DNA of 64,000 nucleotides from Anthoceros angustus (GCA_010909165.1 VJWM01000025.1:2046001-2110000), one strand, 5' to 3'; counted from the first letter of the stretch, positions 23,561 to 34,652 are shown. Translations and numbers: made by a program. The notes: generated from the letters alone by a model not told the origin.

Positions 23561-24181
23561 GCGAGATGTCTGCGGATCATATCTGGGGATTCACCTTGAC
23601 GTGCAGGCAAGGCAATACATGGAATGATTTGCCGATCGCGTAAAGGGGCCGCCATTGCCGTGAACGCCTATGGTCTCCGGCCGAAATTTGAATGTGGGAG
23701 ACGAGGTCTTGGTCAATCCGAGACGGCTAGGGTTGGGACACCAGCGGCCGTGCCGTTGGTTAGTGACGTGCCGGACTCCACCGTTGAAAATAGCCCAAAC
23801 GACACGTCACACTTTTGGGAGTCGTACATTTGGGCCGTGTGACCGGGTGGCTTTAAAGTCGAACCCGTCGGCGCTTACATTGCCGTGCGCCAACCAGAGC
23901 GGTGTGACGCGCGGGCTACACCCTTCTCTACCATTTGTAAAGTCCTGTAAACTATCCCGTGGCGCCACGCAAAGCCGGGGGGCCGGGCGGGATGTCGGTA
24001 TGACGTGAGGGTGGCGTCTTTCATGCTTGCCAAGTTCCGTTAACGGGACGCCCTTCACCCGAGGTTCGCAATCATGCGCGTCATTAGGTTGGCGAAGTGT
24101 CATATGTGTAAGACGCACAAAAGATGTAGACCCGGACCGTCCTTAAGTCCTCGTCTTAATACATTCAACATTGTTGTAGTG

Positions 24182-24836
24182 TGTGATGTATCTCCAGATC
24201 CATGGTAGCTGCTATTGCTAAGAGTATACGAATGGATGTTATCTTAGCAACAGGGGAGAAAGTGTCGGTGTAGTCAATACCTGGCACTTGTGTATATCAC
24301 TTCCCCACCAGTCTTGCTTTGTATCGCTCTATGCTCCCATCAGCGTTGTGCTTGATCTTGAACACCCATTTGGATCCTATGCACTTCCTTCCTTGGGGTA
24401 GAGGAGTGATTTCCCAAGTCTTGTTCTTGATAAGTGAGTTATACTCACTATCGACTTCTTTCCACTCCTTAGCCTTTGGCCCTTCAAGGCTTCCTTCAAG
24501 CTTTGCGGCTCATCATCGCCAACATAGCCTCTTACTTGCATGCATTCATGGACTCCAAAATTTTCTGCGAAGGTTTCCATCGCCTTGATGATCTCACGAT
24601 GCGGGTGACTCCTCTTGGATTCTTGATCTCGCTCCTCTTCATCATCCTCGATAGGCTTCTCCACCTTCTATATCACCTTGTGGTAGAGGTTGCTCATGCT
24701 CGAGAAGGTTGAGCATGCTCAGAGTAGGTTGCTCAAGAACCAAGTCTTGTGCTTCTTCACGCTCCTTCAACTCCTTGATGACAACTTGCGTTGCTCCTCC
24801 TTTGTTAGGTTCCACAACCTCATGAAAAACAACATC
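24182..24836 (-). pseudogene. Copia-A RT N-terminus and linker, first copy
   Basis: Minus-strand copia sequence directly right of the CACTA end: an acidic linker with EDDEEERDQESKRSHPH, VHECMQVRGYVGDDEPQSLK and remains of the Pro-Leu-Pro-x-Gly and Trp-Val-Phe-Lys RT start. The same segment recurs at 30,999-31,650 where it joins the rest of copia-A. The first copy is a by-product of the duplication. Confidence 0.8.
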
Positions 24837-24849
24837 CGGTAGAACTAAG

Positions 24850-26913
24850 ATCATATCATCATGAAGTGGGAACTTACGGATGCCTTTACCATGTATGTGC
24901 ATCTGAACCGGATTCATCACCTAAAACACTGCTCGTAAATAGTGGTAAGAGTCAAGCTAGTGAATTGAAGCTCATCACGACATATGTGAGCGGTGGCACC
25001 GCTATCAAGGTACCAACCGTCTACCTCACTCGTTTGAGTGCTGATCAGTTAATATTTTCACAACCGGTTTGCTTGATCGAGGTTGAAACCTTCTCTTTTG
25101 ATTGTGATGTGGCGAGGCACTGTAGGTCGAGGTGTTGCCGAGGCTCCCGGCCTTTTTTCTCGCACTGCCCGGCCGGAGTCCCACACCAATTGCGTACCTT
25201 GTCTCCTTGATGCAAGGTTGAGCGGCATTGCGCCGGGTGGTTGACCTCTCCTCCGCCTCTCATGTTGAATCGACCTCCTCTTGTCGCAGAAAAACTTTGT
25301 CGGTTTAGAACTACGTGTTGTCCCCTTGATGACATTTGGCGGCTCATTTCCTCTTGATATAGAGCCCCAATAACATCTGTGAGCTTGACACTGCCAGCCG
25401 AATGGGACCATTTGTGTGGTGACAAATGTCCGTAACGGGAGGCGGTGGTGAGAAGGCTATACCGCATCCACCTCTTGCATAGTTGTGCCAAGAGCAGCCA
25501 TTTGAGCACGCAAGTGCCTAAACCGACTAGTGAATGCCGCAATGTAATCTCCTTCCTTCATGCGCAAGGTATAAAATTGCCGATCGCGCATAAGCTCATC
25601 ATTGTTTCAACTTTGTAAGTTCCTGTAAGTGATCCCAAATTGCTTTTGCATTGGTAAGGAACTCAATTTCGTGGACAAGATCGACTCAAGCCCATTGACT
25701 AGGAGGGCTCACAGAATTCTGCTCGTTATCCCATGCATCTTTCTTTTGAGTAACGGTAGCTCCTCTGTAGGATTAGAAGGAGTGCCGGATCCGGGTTTGT
25801 CCCATCAACTACATCCCGGACTCCACGAGCAAGTAAAGTGGATTCATCCGACACTCCAAATATCAAAACGCGTGCCATTAAATCTATCGTGCTCTTGAGA
25901 TCGAGGTAAAAGTAGTATGACAGATGTGTGGTAGCTACCAGACAATGTAAAAGATGGAGGCAAGCAAAGACTAACTAACAAGGAAGTCAGAACTAATGCG
26001 AAATGAATAGTAACCATTCAAATCTTAGTGTGTAACTATCAAGATACGAAACGTGCCTAAAAATAAATATAAACTAGGGCTAAAGGGAGGAAAGGCTTGG
26101 GATTGAGAACATGAAGGGAAGCTGCAGTGACATACCCCTAACCGTCTCTTCATATCGCAATCGTGGTCGGAGCAATTGAGCGATAGAATCCAAAGAACAA
26201 ATCCCTAATTGCAACTCCTCTCCTTGCTGGAAACAAATCAGATCGTGATAGGTGGGCAACAATGCCACAAGATTTAGATTCTCCGCAATGGATGGCTTGT
26301 CTGTCATTTTCTCAAGGGAAGGCAAATTAGAAACCCCAAGAAGAATGAACATTGATTGTCAATTCGTTGCAAATAACGAAAACACTTCTTGCGGGCAATT
26401 AAGTGCACGCTATTCTCTTGCTCATGCAAAGCCTCTAGAAAAATGTCTCTTGCACGCAATTGAGCCACACATTTTCAATCCGATTACAATGAGATTCTAC
26501 AAGAGAATGGATATCCTCATGCGGATTTTCAATCAAATCTTGCCTTCTATAGCATCATCAAGAAACTCCAAATTAGATCGCAGCCTTTTATTGTCTAAAT
26601 GCTGATATTTAGATTGTGTTTTAAAATTGTCGATTCTTGGTCACTTGTTTGGAGTGACTTCCACAAGCTGAACTTCTTGATGTCTATTTAATCTTTGCTC
26701 GCTTTAAAATTATGGAGCCTTCTTTGCTCTTGCGATCGCCTCTTCCGATATCGCTGGATTATTTCTCGATAATTATCGAGAAAATCGCAATCCAGCAGGG
26801 AGTGGAGAGATTAGTGGTCCACGTGGTGCCTTGAAGGAAATTCACCACGCGAGAACACACGTTCTCCACGACCACGAGGCATTGCAAGATACAAAGGATT
26901 CGACACCATCAAG
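24850..26913 (-). pseudogene. Copia-B gag, duplicated copy
   Basis: Second copy of the gag segment at 19,645-21,715, with frames such as RRSIQHERRRRGQPPGAMPL (minus, near 25,270) and the same primer site at its right end (26,913-26,926). It carries independent indels relative to copy A and is equally broken. Confidence 0.75.
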
Positions 26914-26926
26914 GTGCTCGATACCA

Positions 26927-27111
26927 TGTGGAGATACCTCATGCATCTAGCAAGAAAGGCCAGCATGCGAGGCATGCGAGCAATGGAAATAAAACGATGT
27001 GTATTTAATAATGAGCAGAAAAATGTTATATACAAAAGTAGCCTAATAACCCTAAATAGCATAACCTAAAAGTAAGTGGGATATTTAACCGCCGTGGTTA
27101 TTAATCCAACA
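26927..27111 (-). repeat. Copia-B 5' LTR, duplicated copy
   Basis: 185-bp copy of 21,729-21,915 with the same ends, next to the same primer site. It belongs to unit B of the tandem duplication. Confidence 0.7.
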
Positions 27112-28750
27112 CTTTGAATCATTTTCTTCCATGTCGTCACGAGCATTAAGAGTGTCCCATCGCTGAGCAGGGACATGCCAAATGGCTCGGCAATTGTTTG
27201 CCTCGACGCATGACGCCCCTTCGGCCCAGCGCTTTTCAATTCTACAATGCAATGATAACCCGTGAGAAACACTCTTGTGTGGCCCTATATCGCCAATGCA
27301 ATCGAACTCGGGATAAAGCTTGTCTTACCCGGCAGTATGGAAGGGCCCCTGAACAATGCAGATTCAGCCGGCAACTGTCCTGCGTGCAAAGATCGCCGGC
27401 ATCACCGCGCGCCTATCCGTCCACCATATCGCTTATTGCAACGGGCCGAGTCTCGCGCCCGGAGGTTGTTGAAGAAATCCAGCTTTTCATGCCTCCTCGG
27501 TCGTTTATGGGTACCAGCGCGGTGACCTCGACGATCAATTTGTTCAGTGAGGACCATCGGGCCGGAGAGGACTCGCAATCCGCAGTTTACAGCTACCACC
27601 GGTAAAACCAAAGAAGTGACCGAGGCCTGGTAGTCGCAAGTGGCTGGAGGAGGCCGCACTTTGAGGCGTAATTGTCTTTGAGGATGCCCTATCGGCTTGA
27701 GCCACAGACGGATGCCTCGAACAAAATTGCTAATTGTAAAGCAAAGGTGCAAGGTAGATATCCATGTTCTAGACCAAAGTGCGGGCACAGGATTAGCAGG
27801 GGCATAAGGATGCTATTTTTCTTGTGAGACAGCCAAGGAGGGAGGTTGTGTGACCAAAAGCATGTGCCAACCGAGTATGAGCTAGACCGATGTCCTCCGG
27901 TTCAATCCATCGGTAGAGATGCCGCGGCGGTGATCGCTAGCGCGGCGCTGATCCGGATTACCGCCCAGCCTTTGTCACTTGAGGATCTTGGCATTTCCGT
28001 CTCGCTTCTTGCATGGAATGCCAAGACATGAGGCGTGCAAATTTGAATCATGAACAGCCGCGTTTGAGTCGCCGCTTATGGGAAGTAAAATAATGCCTTG
28101 CGGGCGATGGGGGCTGAGTGCACCAGCAGTGGCGAGCCTCACCACAAACCGCGAGTCTCATCGGCATAATCTCCCCAAAATATCTGACCAATCTTTGCGT
28201 CGATCCGTTGATGGTCGTGTCCAACCTTGAGCATAATAACTGGCTGCCTTCCGGATGGTGGCATAGCATTAGGCGGGAAGGATGACCGGTGAAAGCGGGT
28301 GAAAATTGCGACATTCACGCATCCGAAATTCCAAAGCGGTCTTGGATGCTCGTACAGCAGCCGTGTCCGGTTGTTGCCTTGCTGGTTGCACTGGCTGCAC
28401 TACCATAGCGGTCTTGCCTTCAATGTCCAAAGCCTCTTTCCAACGGTCCTCTACGCCCGGTCAAGAAGATGTCACGGGCATTGGGGTCTCTCTGCGGCAG
28501 GCGTCACGAATGTTGGACATCGGGTGGGGCATGCAGGAGGCAGCGGAGAGGAGGAAGGCGGGGAGGCCGGGATGTTGAGGTCGCCCGAGCCCCGGCTGTG
28601 CCAATTGCTTGGATGAAGACATCACCTGCCGTCAAACCACAACATACATGTAAGGCGGGTTGAAGCGGTGGCGGCGGCAGGCACAATAGAGCATCAACAA
28701 GACGCGACGGGAAAAAGGGCCTCACCTAACAACCAGAAAGCATCCCATGC
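27112..28750 (-). pseudogene. CACTA TNP2, copy B
   Basis: Same domain as 21,916-23,560. The minus frame 28,314-28,048 shows YFGEIMPMRLAVCGEARHCW and the Phe-Thr-Ser-His-Lys-Arg-Arg-Leu-Lys-Arg stretch. The part 27,112-27,800 is more divergent from copy A than the rest, with many small indels that break the frame. Confidence 0.8.
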
Positions 28751-29446
28751 CGGCCGCTTGGCGAGAGATGTCTGCGGATCATATCTGGGGATTCACCTTG
28801 ACGTGCAGGCAAGGCAATACATGGAATGATTTGCCGATCGTAAAGGCCGCCATTGCCGTGAACGCCTATGGTCTCCGGCCGAAATTTGAATGTGGGAGAC
28901 GAGGTCTTGGTCAATCCGAGACGGCTAGGGTTGGGACACCCAGCGGCCGTGCCGTTGGTTAGTGACGTGCCGGACTCCACCGTTGAAATAGCCCAAACGA
29001 CACGTCACACTTTTGGGAGTCGTACATTTGGGCCGTGTGACCGGGTGGCTTTAAAGTCGAACCCGTCGGCGCTTACATTGCCGTGCGCCAACCAGAGCGG
29101 TGTGACGCGCGGGCTACACCCTTCTCTACCATTTGTAAAGTCCTGTAAACTATCCGTGGCGCCACGCAAAGCCGGGGGGCCGGGCGGGATGTCGGTATGA
29201 CGTGAGGGTGGCGTCTTTCATGCTTCGCAAGTTCCGTTAACCAGACGCCCTTCACCCGAGGTTCGCAATCATGCGCGTCATTAGGTTGGCGAAGTGTCAT
29301 ATGTGTAAGACGCACAAAAGATGTAGACCCGGACCGTCCTTAAGTCCTCGTCTTAATACATTCAACATTGTTGTAGTGTGTGATGTATCTCCAGATCCAT
29401 GGTAGCTGCTATTGCTAAGAGTATACGAATGGATGTTATCTTAGCA

Positions 29447-31650
29447 GGGGCATAAGGATGCTATTTTTCTTGTGAGATGACCAAGGAGGGAGGTTGTGTG
29501 ACCAAAAGCACGAATGGCCAAATCGGTATGAGCTAGACCGATGTCCTCCGGTTCAATCCATCGGTAGAGATCAAAGAGCGGGCGTTACGGTGATCGCCCC
29601 AAACGCACGCTGATCGATTACCGCCCAAGCCCTTGTATCCGCCAGATGCGCCTTTCCGTCTACGCCTCGCCGCGGAATGCCAAGACATGAGGCGTGCAAA
29701 TTTGAATCATGAACACCCTTGAGTCGCCGCTTATGGGAAGTAAAATAATGCCTTGCGGGCGATCGAGTGCACAGCGGCGAGCCTCACCACAAACGAATCG
29801 AGTCTCATCGGCATAATCTCCCCAAAATATCGGAATCTTTGACGCAGCGTCGATCCGATGGTCGTGTCCAACCTTGAGCATAATAGCCCTGGCTGCCTTC
29901 CTGATGGTGGCATAGCATTAGAAGCTGGGGAAGGATGACCAAAAGCGGGTGAAAATTGCGCATTCACGCATCCGAAATCTAAAGCGGTCTTGGATATGCT
30001 ACAGCAGTGTCCGGTTGCCTTGCTGTTGCACGCACTGCCATAGCGGTCTTGCCTTCAATGTCCAAAGCCTCTTTCCAAATCCGCCTTCGCCCGTCGAAGA
30101 TGTCACGGGCATTGGGGTCTCTGCGCCAGGCGTCCTCGATATTGGACATCGGGTGGGGCATCCGGGAGGCAGCGGAGAGGAGGAAGGCGGGGAGGGAGGC
30201 CGGGATGTTGAGGTCGCCCGAGCCCCGGGTGCCAATTGCTTGGATGAAGACATCACTCAAACCACAACAACACAGTAGGCGGGTTGAAGCGTGGCTGACG
30301 CAGGCACAATAGAGCATCAACAACACGACATCGGGAAAAAAGGGCCTCACCCTAACAACCAGGAAAGCATCCCATGCCGGCCATGACGCGAGAGATGTCT
30401 CGATCATATGCCGATTCCGACGGCGTGCAGGCAAGGCAATACATGGAATGATTTGCCGATCGCGTGGGGCCATTGCCGTGAACGCCTATGGTCTCCGAAG
30501 AAGCGAAATTTGAATGTGCCGAGGCAGTCTTCGAATCCGACAGTAGGTTGCGGTGTGACCCGCGTTAGGTGACCGGCCAGACTCCACAGTTAAATAAGAC
30601 GAAGCCCAACGGCTCACACTTTTGGGAGTCGTACATTTGGGCCGTGGCGGTCGGTGGCTTTAAAGTCGAACCCGTCGCGCTTACATTGCTGGGCCAACCA
30701 ACAAGCGGCTCGCACGCACGGCCGACACACCCTTCTCTACCATTTGTAAAGTCCTGTAAACTATCCCGTGAATCGCGACCACGCAAAGCCGGGGCCGCAC
30801 GGCAGTGATGTGTCGGTATGACGTGAGGGTGGCGTCTTTCATGCTTCGCAAGTTCCGCTTAACGGGCGCCCTTCACCCGAGGTTCGCAATCATGCGCGTC
30901 ATTAGGTTGGCGGTGTCATATGTGTAAGACGCACAAAGATGTAGACCGGACCGTCCTTAAGTCCTCGCCTTAATACATTCAACATTGTTGTAGTGTGTGA
31001 TGTATCTCGGATCCATGGTAGTCGCTATTGCTAAGAGTATCTGAATGGATGTTATCTTAGGGGAGAAAGTGTCGGTGTAGTCAATACGGCACTTGTGTAT
31101 ATCCCTTCCCACCAGCCTTGCTTTGTATCGCTCTATGCTCCCATCATTGTGCTTGATCTTGAACACCCATTTGGATCCTATGCACTTCCTTCCTTGGGGT
31201 AGAGGTGATTTCCCAAGTCTTGTTCTTGATAAGTGAGTTATACTCACTATCCAGCTTCTTTCCACTCCTTCGCCTTTGGCCCTTCCAAGGCTTCCTTCAA
31301 GCTTTGCGGCTCATCGACATCGCCAACATAGCCTCTTACTTGCATGCATTCATGGACTCCAAAATTTTCTCGAAGGTTTCCATCGCCTTGATGATCTCCG
31401 ATGCGGGTCGTGGCTCCTCTTGGATTCTTGATCTCGCTCCTCTTCATCATCCTCGATATCCGGGCTTCTCCACCTTCTATATCACCTTGTGGTAGAGGTT
31501 GCTCATGCTCGAGAACAGTTGAGCATGCTCAAGAGTAGGTTGCTCAAGAACCAAGTCTTGTGCTTCTTCACGCTCCTTCAACTCCTTGATGACAACTTGC
31601 GTTGCTCCCACTCCTTTGTTAGGTTCCACAACCTCATGAAAACAACATCC
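29447..31650. repeat. Tandem duplication unit C (partial)
   Basis: Repeats 22,571-24,836 of unit A (and 27,799 onward of unit B): part of TNP2, the CACTA right end (GTAGTG at 30,995) and copia-A RT/linker to 31,650. From there the sequence runs on into unduplicated copia-A. The B/C joint at TTAGCA is shared by both parents (6 bp). Unit C is the most diverged copy. Confidence 0.85.
29450..30990 (-). pseudogene. CACTA TNP2 N-terminal part, copy C
   Basis: Minus-strand remains of the same TNP2 region, for example GDYADETRFVCGEARR near 29,830-29,770, in short broken frames. It shows further losses compared with copies A and B, including parts of the Cys-rich motif. Confidence 0.75.
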
Positions 31651-32870
31651 CTGAAAATGATTTTCTTGGTTGTAGGGTTGTATAATCTATACCCTTTACC
31701 TCATCGGAATACCCAAGCATGATGCCTGGATGCCTTTAGGATCCCACTTGGTTCGGTTTTGCTTTGGAACATGAGCATAAACCTCGAACCAAAGATCCTA
31801 AAATGACTCACGTTAGGTTTGACACGAGACCATGCCTCCTCCGGGTCATTCCAGTCTGTTGGTTGGAACTCTATTCAAAACATGAGTTCGTAGCAACACC
31901 TCTCCCAAAAGCACCTCCAACCCACTTTGATGGAGCATGCACTTGGCCGCCTCCACTAGGCTCCTTAGCGCTCCGCCACTCCATTTTGCTCCGGTGTGTG
32001 AGGAATTGTTAGTTGCCTCCGAATGCCATGCTCCTTGCAAAAGCTTTTGAATTGAGAAGAGATGTATTCTCCTCCATTGTCACTCCTAAGTGTCTTGAGG
32101 CATTCTCCACTTTGTTCTCCACCAAGGCTTTCCACTCCTTGAATGTCTTGAACACTTGGACTTCTCCTTCAAAAGGTATGTCCAACTCCTCCTTGTGAAG
32201 TCATCCACAAACACTAGAATGTAGCGGCTCCTCCATGGGTAGGGTTCTTCATTGGTCCACACACATCGGTGTACAAGTTCCAACGCCTTTCTTTGCTCGA
32301 CGCTCCAATCCTTGGGAACTTGGTTCGTGAAGCTTTCCCATCATGCACCCTTGGCAATCGCGCTCACCAATATCTTTCAAATCCAAGCGGTCACCATTTG
32401 TTGATTCTTCATCATCTTGATGTTGTCCACTCCGAGTGCCCCAAGCGTTGATGCCACAAATCTATTGACCCAGTGCTCTTAGCGGGACACAAATGTGCAA
32501 GCTTGTTGATCACCTATGGAAGCACACAACTTATAGAGATTGCCTTCCGAACACCTCGAGCTATCACCTTGACATTAGGTGATTACGGTTGCTCGGGTTG
32601 GATCGACATCCTCGAGTTGAACACAATCTCATTCCAGTCGATGATTCTTGCTGAAAGAAGATTCTTAAGACCGGGCACATGGTGTACATCCTTGATTGTA
32701 CCTTTGGATGGTCCTCCATGGAGTTGAACTTTAATCACACCTCTTCCTTTGATCTCGTGTGACCTATTGTCTCCAAGCGCCATTTTATGCCCCGCTGGCA
32801 TTTCTTCATAGCTTGAGAACTAAGACCGATTGTAGGTGAAGTGCTGAGATGCTCCAAAGTCGAGGTACAA
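30996..32870 (-). pseudogene. Copia-A RT N-terminus, integrase and protease region
   Basis: From right to left on the minus strand: a protease-like motif in the context YLDFGASQHFTYNRS (near 32,860-32,820), where the catalytic Asp-Ser-Gly is changed to Asp-Phe-Gly. Then comes the pre-integrase stretch VHHVPGLKNLLSARI (near 32,690) and the integrase start with SRYILVFVDDFTRRSWTYLL (about 32,225-32,160). An acidic linker (31,450-31,250) and RT start GSKWVFKIKHNDGSIERYKA (31,180-31,120) follow. Several stops and frameshifts are present. The RT continues at 8,417 beyond the CACTA insertion. Confidence 0.85.
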
Positions 32871-33780
32871 ACTCTCATCCTTCTTTGATGGGAGCTGTCG
32901 TACTCTTTCTACGGATGAGATAGCGAAAAGATGTTTTTCCTTCTCACTCACTTGATTGGCTTGTAACTCCTTTCCCTTCTTCTTCAAGTGAGCAAACCTT
33001 GTCCTACAATCCTTGGCATAGTGGTTAGGCTTTTTGCAATAATGGCAAATACCCCACACCTTTTTCTTCGCACTTTTCGCCTTCAATTCTGGCTTGTGAA
33101 GTCTTCCCACGTGTTGTTCCTTTCTTTGAGAAGAGCACTAAGTCTCCATTCTCTTTTTTCTTGAAGGAATTCTCCAGCTCTTCTTGTAGGAGCAACCCAA
33201 CCACCTCATCCAACGTTGGTGGTTTGTCGCTTGACGCATCGCTACCGGCGTTCTAAAACAAAATTGCTTATGCGGATGGTAAGCTACTCAACACCACGAT
33301 AACCTTTCTTTCGGAAGGTTTGGCGTCCGCCGCCTTCATTTGATCCACCAAGTTCTTCAACTTGTTGACGTGTTGTTGAATGGTGTCACCTCGACCATCT
33401 TGAAGTTGGCGAATTGTTGCTCCAACAACATCTCATTCACCAAGCTCTTCTTCTCATACGTGTTGCAGAGGGTCGTCCACGCCGCTTTTGATGTTGCACA
33501 CTCACTCAATTGAGAGAGTATGTCATCGGACACATTGAGGAGAATCGTCGCCAATGCTCGTCCATCTTTCTCAGTGTCCACTTCGGTGGGTGTTTCTCCG
33601 AGGCCATTGTCGACAAACTTCCATAGTCCTCGATCGATGAGAAGCATCTTCAGCTTCAACTTCCACAATGTGAAGTTGTGCCTCCAAACTTCTCCACTAG
33701 GCGTGTCTCCATGCTTGTTGACGCCATGCCTAGTTTCCTACAATTGATCTTGAAGACCAAAGCACCTCACTCACATGCAC
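32871..33780 (-). pseudogene. Copia-A gag
   Basis: Minus-strand Gag of the UBN2 type: MWKLKLKMLLIDRGLWKFV at 33,668, ILLNVSDDILSQLSECATS, and an intact CCHC zinc knuckle CHYCKKPNHYAKDC at about 33,050-33,008. A frameshift near 33,360 and others split the frame. The leader from 33,780 to the primer site at 33,986 contains short direct repeats (AAGCTCTAGGCTAAGAACTATGC) and no gene. Confidence 0.85.
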
Positions 33781-33975
33781 TACAAGATTAGTATCAAGAC
33801 CTTTCCAATTGCACACAAGTTCCCACAAGCTCTAAGAACTATCAATTGCACAGTTCTCACAAGCTCTAGGCTAAGAACTATGCAATCCAATTGCACACAA
33901 GTTCTCACAAGCTCTAGGCTAAGAACTATGCAAGGGGACTGACTCAATGCAAGGACTACAAGGCTCTTGAACATG

Positions 33976-34376
33976 GCTCGATACCATGTTAGGAAAAGAA
34001 GCTGAGCCTTTAGAGAGAGGGAACACAACACACCCATACAATATGGGTTATATGCACTAGCACACTAGATACTAACACACAAGAACTCTTGCACACACCA
34101 CACCTTACAAGTAGGTGGGCTTGGCCTTATATAGTCCTAGCCTTGAATCCTGGTCACTTGACCTTGAATCCTATTGTTACTTGACCTTGAGTCCTATTGG
34201 TCACTTGACCTTGAATCCTACTGGTCACTTGACTTGCCCTTTACTTTTGGCTTTCTAGAAGATACTTTCTAGAAGATGCATGACTTTCAAGTTATTTTTA
34301 GGGCACTCTTCATAACCTACTTTTAGGGCACTCTTCATAACATATTTTGATATGTTGTAATAAAACACTTCTAACA
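33976..34376 (-). repeat. Copia-A 5' LTR with primer-binding site
   Basis: LTR 33,987-34,376 begins TGTTAGGAAAAG and ends CACTTCTAACA. The minus-strand primer site TGGTATCGAGCC occupies plus 33,975-33,986. The 5-bp target duplication AAGGC follows at 34,377-34,381. It matches the 3' LTR at 6,776-7,182 with only small differences and carries the same ~20-bp CTTGACCTTGAATCC repeats. Confidence 0.9.
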
Positions 34377-34381
34377 AAGGC

Positions 34382-34576
34382 CATAGACGTTGGGTCAGAA
34401 CAAAAACAATCGGAACACTGCTCACCATGGACCTCCTAGAATTCGGGCATCCTTTCCGCACCATGGTCCGATGCCCACTCTGCCTCTGCAAGGGTGGGCA
34501 TCCGCTTCCAGCAAATGTGAAAGGCGGAGTGAATTCAACTTTTAATTATTCAGAAATTACAGGAGTTTGATAGCTT
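34382..34576. other. Unrecognised DNA right of copia-A
   Basis: Once contiguous with 6,770 on the left. The minus strand holds a short open stretch with LAEAEWASDHG. No gene is recognised. Confidence 0.3.
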
Positions 34577-34652
34577 CAGAGCTTGCTTCCAACACTCTCT
34601 AAACATCAACCACACGTGGTCGATGTGTAGAGAGTGTTGGAAGCAAGCTCTG
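34577..34652. repeat. Near-perfect 76-bp palindrome
   Basis: The arm starting CAGAGCTTGCTTCCAACACT is mirrored by the arm ending AGTGTTGGAAGCAAGCTCTG, with the pairing continuing inwards through ATCAACCAC / GTGGTCGAT around an ACGT centre. Arms are about 36-38 bp with one or two mismatches. It may be a foldback element or a small-RNA precursor; nothing decides between these. Confidence 0.8.

Larger units (their letters stand above)
8418..24181 (-). mobile_element. CACTA (En/Spm) DNA transposon, nested in copia-A
   Basis: Left end CACTACAACAATGT at 8,418 and right end ACATTGTTGTAGTG at 24,168-24,181 form a perfect 14-bp terminal inverted repeat. The 3-bp target duplication TGT lies at 8,415-8,417 and 24,182-24,184. 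All are hallmarks of the CACTA superfamily. Read on the minus strand it encodes TNP2 (about 23,255-22,140), then DUF4218 (12,669-12,388) and a DUF4216-like piece (about 12,000-11,764). About 8 kb of retroelement DNA sits between TNP2 and DUF4218. Many frameshifts make the transposase non-functional. Confidence 0.9.
19632..24836. repeat. Tandem duplication unit A (original copy)
   Basis: This segment runs from copia-B pre-integrase/gag, through its 5' LTR, CACTA TNP2, the CACTA right end and part of copia-A RT. It recurs as unit B from 24,831. The A/B junction lies at about 24,836, where copia-A sequence ending AACAACATCC is joined to the unit start GGTAGAACTAAG. The two parents share only a few bases there (AACATC), so the joint used microhomology. 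Confidence 0.85.
24831..29446. repeat. Tandem duplication unit B
   Basis: Repeats 19,632-24,249 in the same order and orientation: copia-B gag (24,850-26,913), copia-B LTR (26,927-27,111), TNP2 (about 27,400-28,330), CACTA right end (GTAGTG at 29,378) and about 65 bp of copia-A. Identity by eye is high in long words but broken every 30-60 bp by short indels or swapped GC-rich words. It ends at 29,446 within TTAGCA, where it joins unit C. Confidence 0.85.
6776..34376 (-). mobile_element. Copia-A: complete Ty1-copia element interrupted by nested insertions
   Basis: LTRs of about 400 bp lie at both ends and match over their length. The 5-bp target duplication AAGGC is seen at 6,771-6,775 and again at 34,377-34,381. 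Read from right to left the order is 5' LTR, primer site, gag, protease, integrase, RT, RNase H, polypurine tract, 3' LTR. A CACTA element starting at 8,418 splits the RT domain, and tandem duplications copied the split border. Once all inserts are removed the element would be about 5 kb, normal for the family. Frame breaks and a changed protease motif show it is dead. Confidence 0.9.

Noticed and set aside
21729-27111. The two similar LTRs at 21,729 and 26,927 as the two ends of one element
   Set aside because: Both are in the same setting (primer site and gag on the left) and the flanks repeat beyond them, so they are copies made by the tandem duplication.
19621-31650. Three separate CACTA insertions side by side
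   Set aside because: Only one left end exists. The three right ends share the same copia-A flank and sit in repeated units, so duplication explains them.
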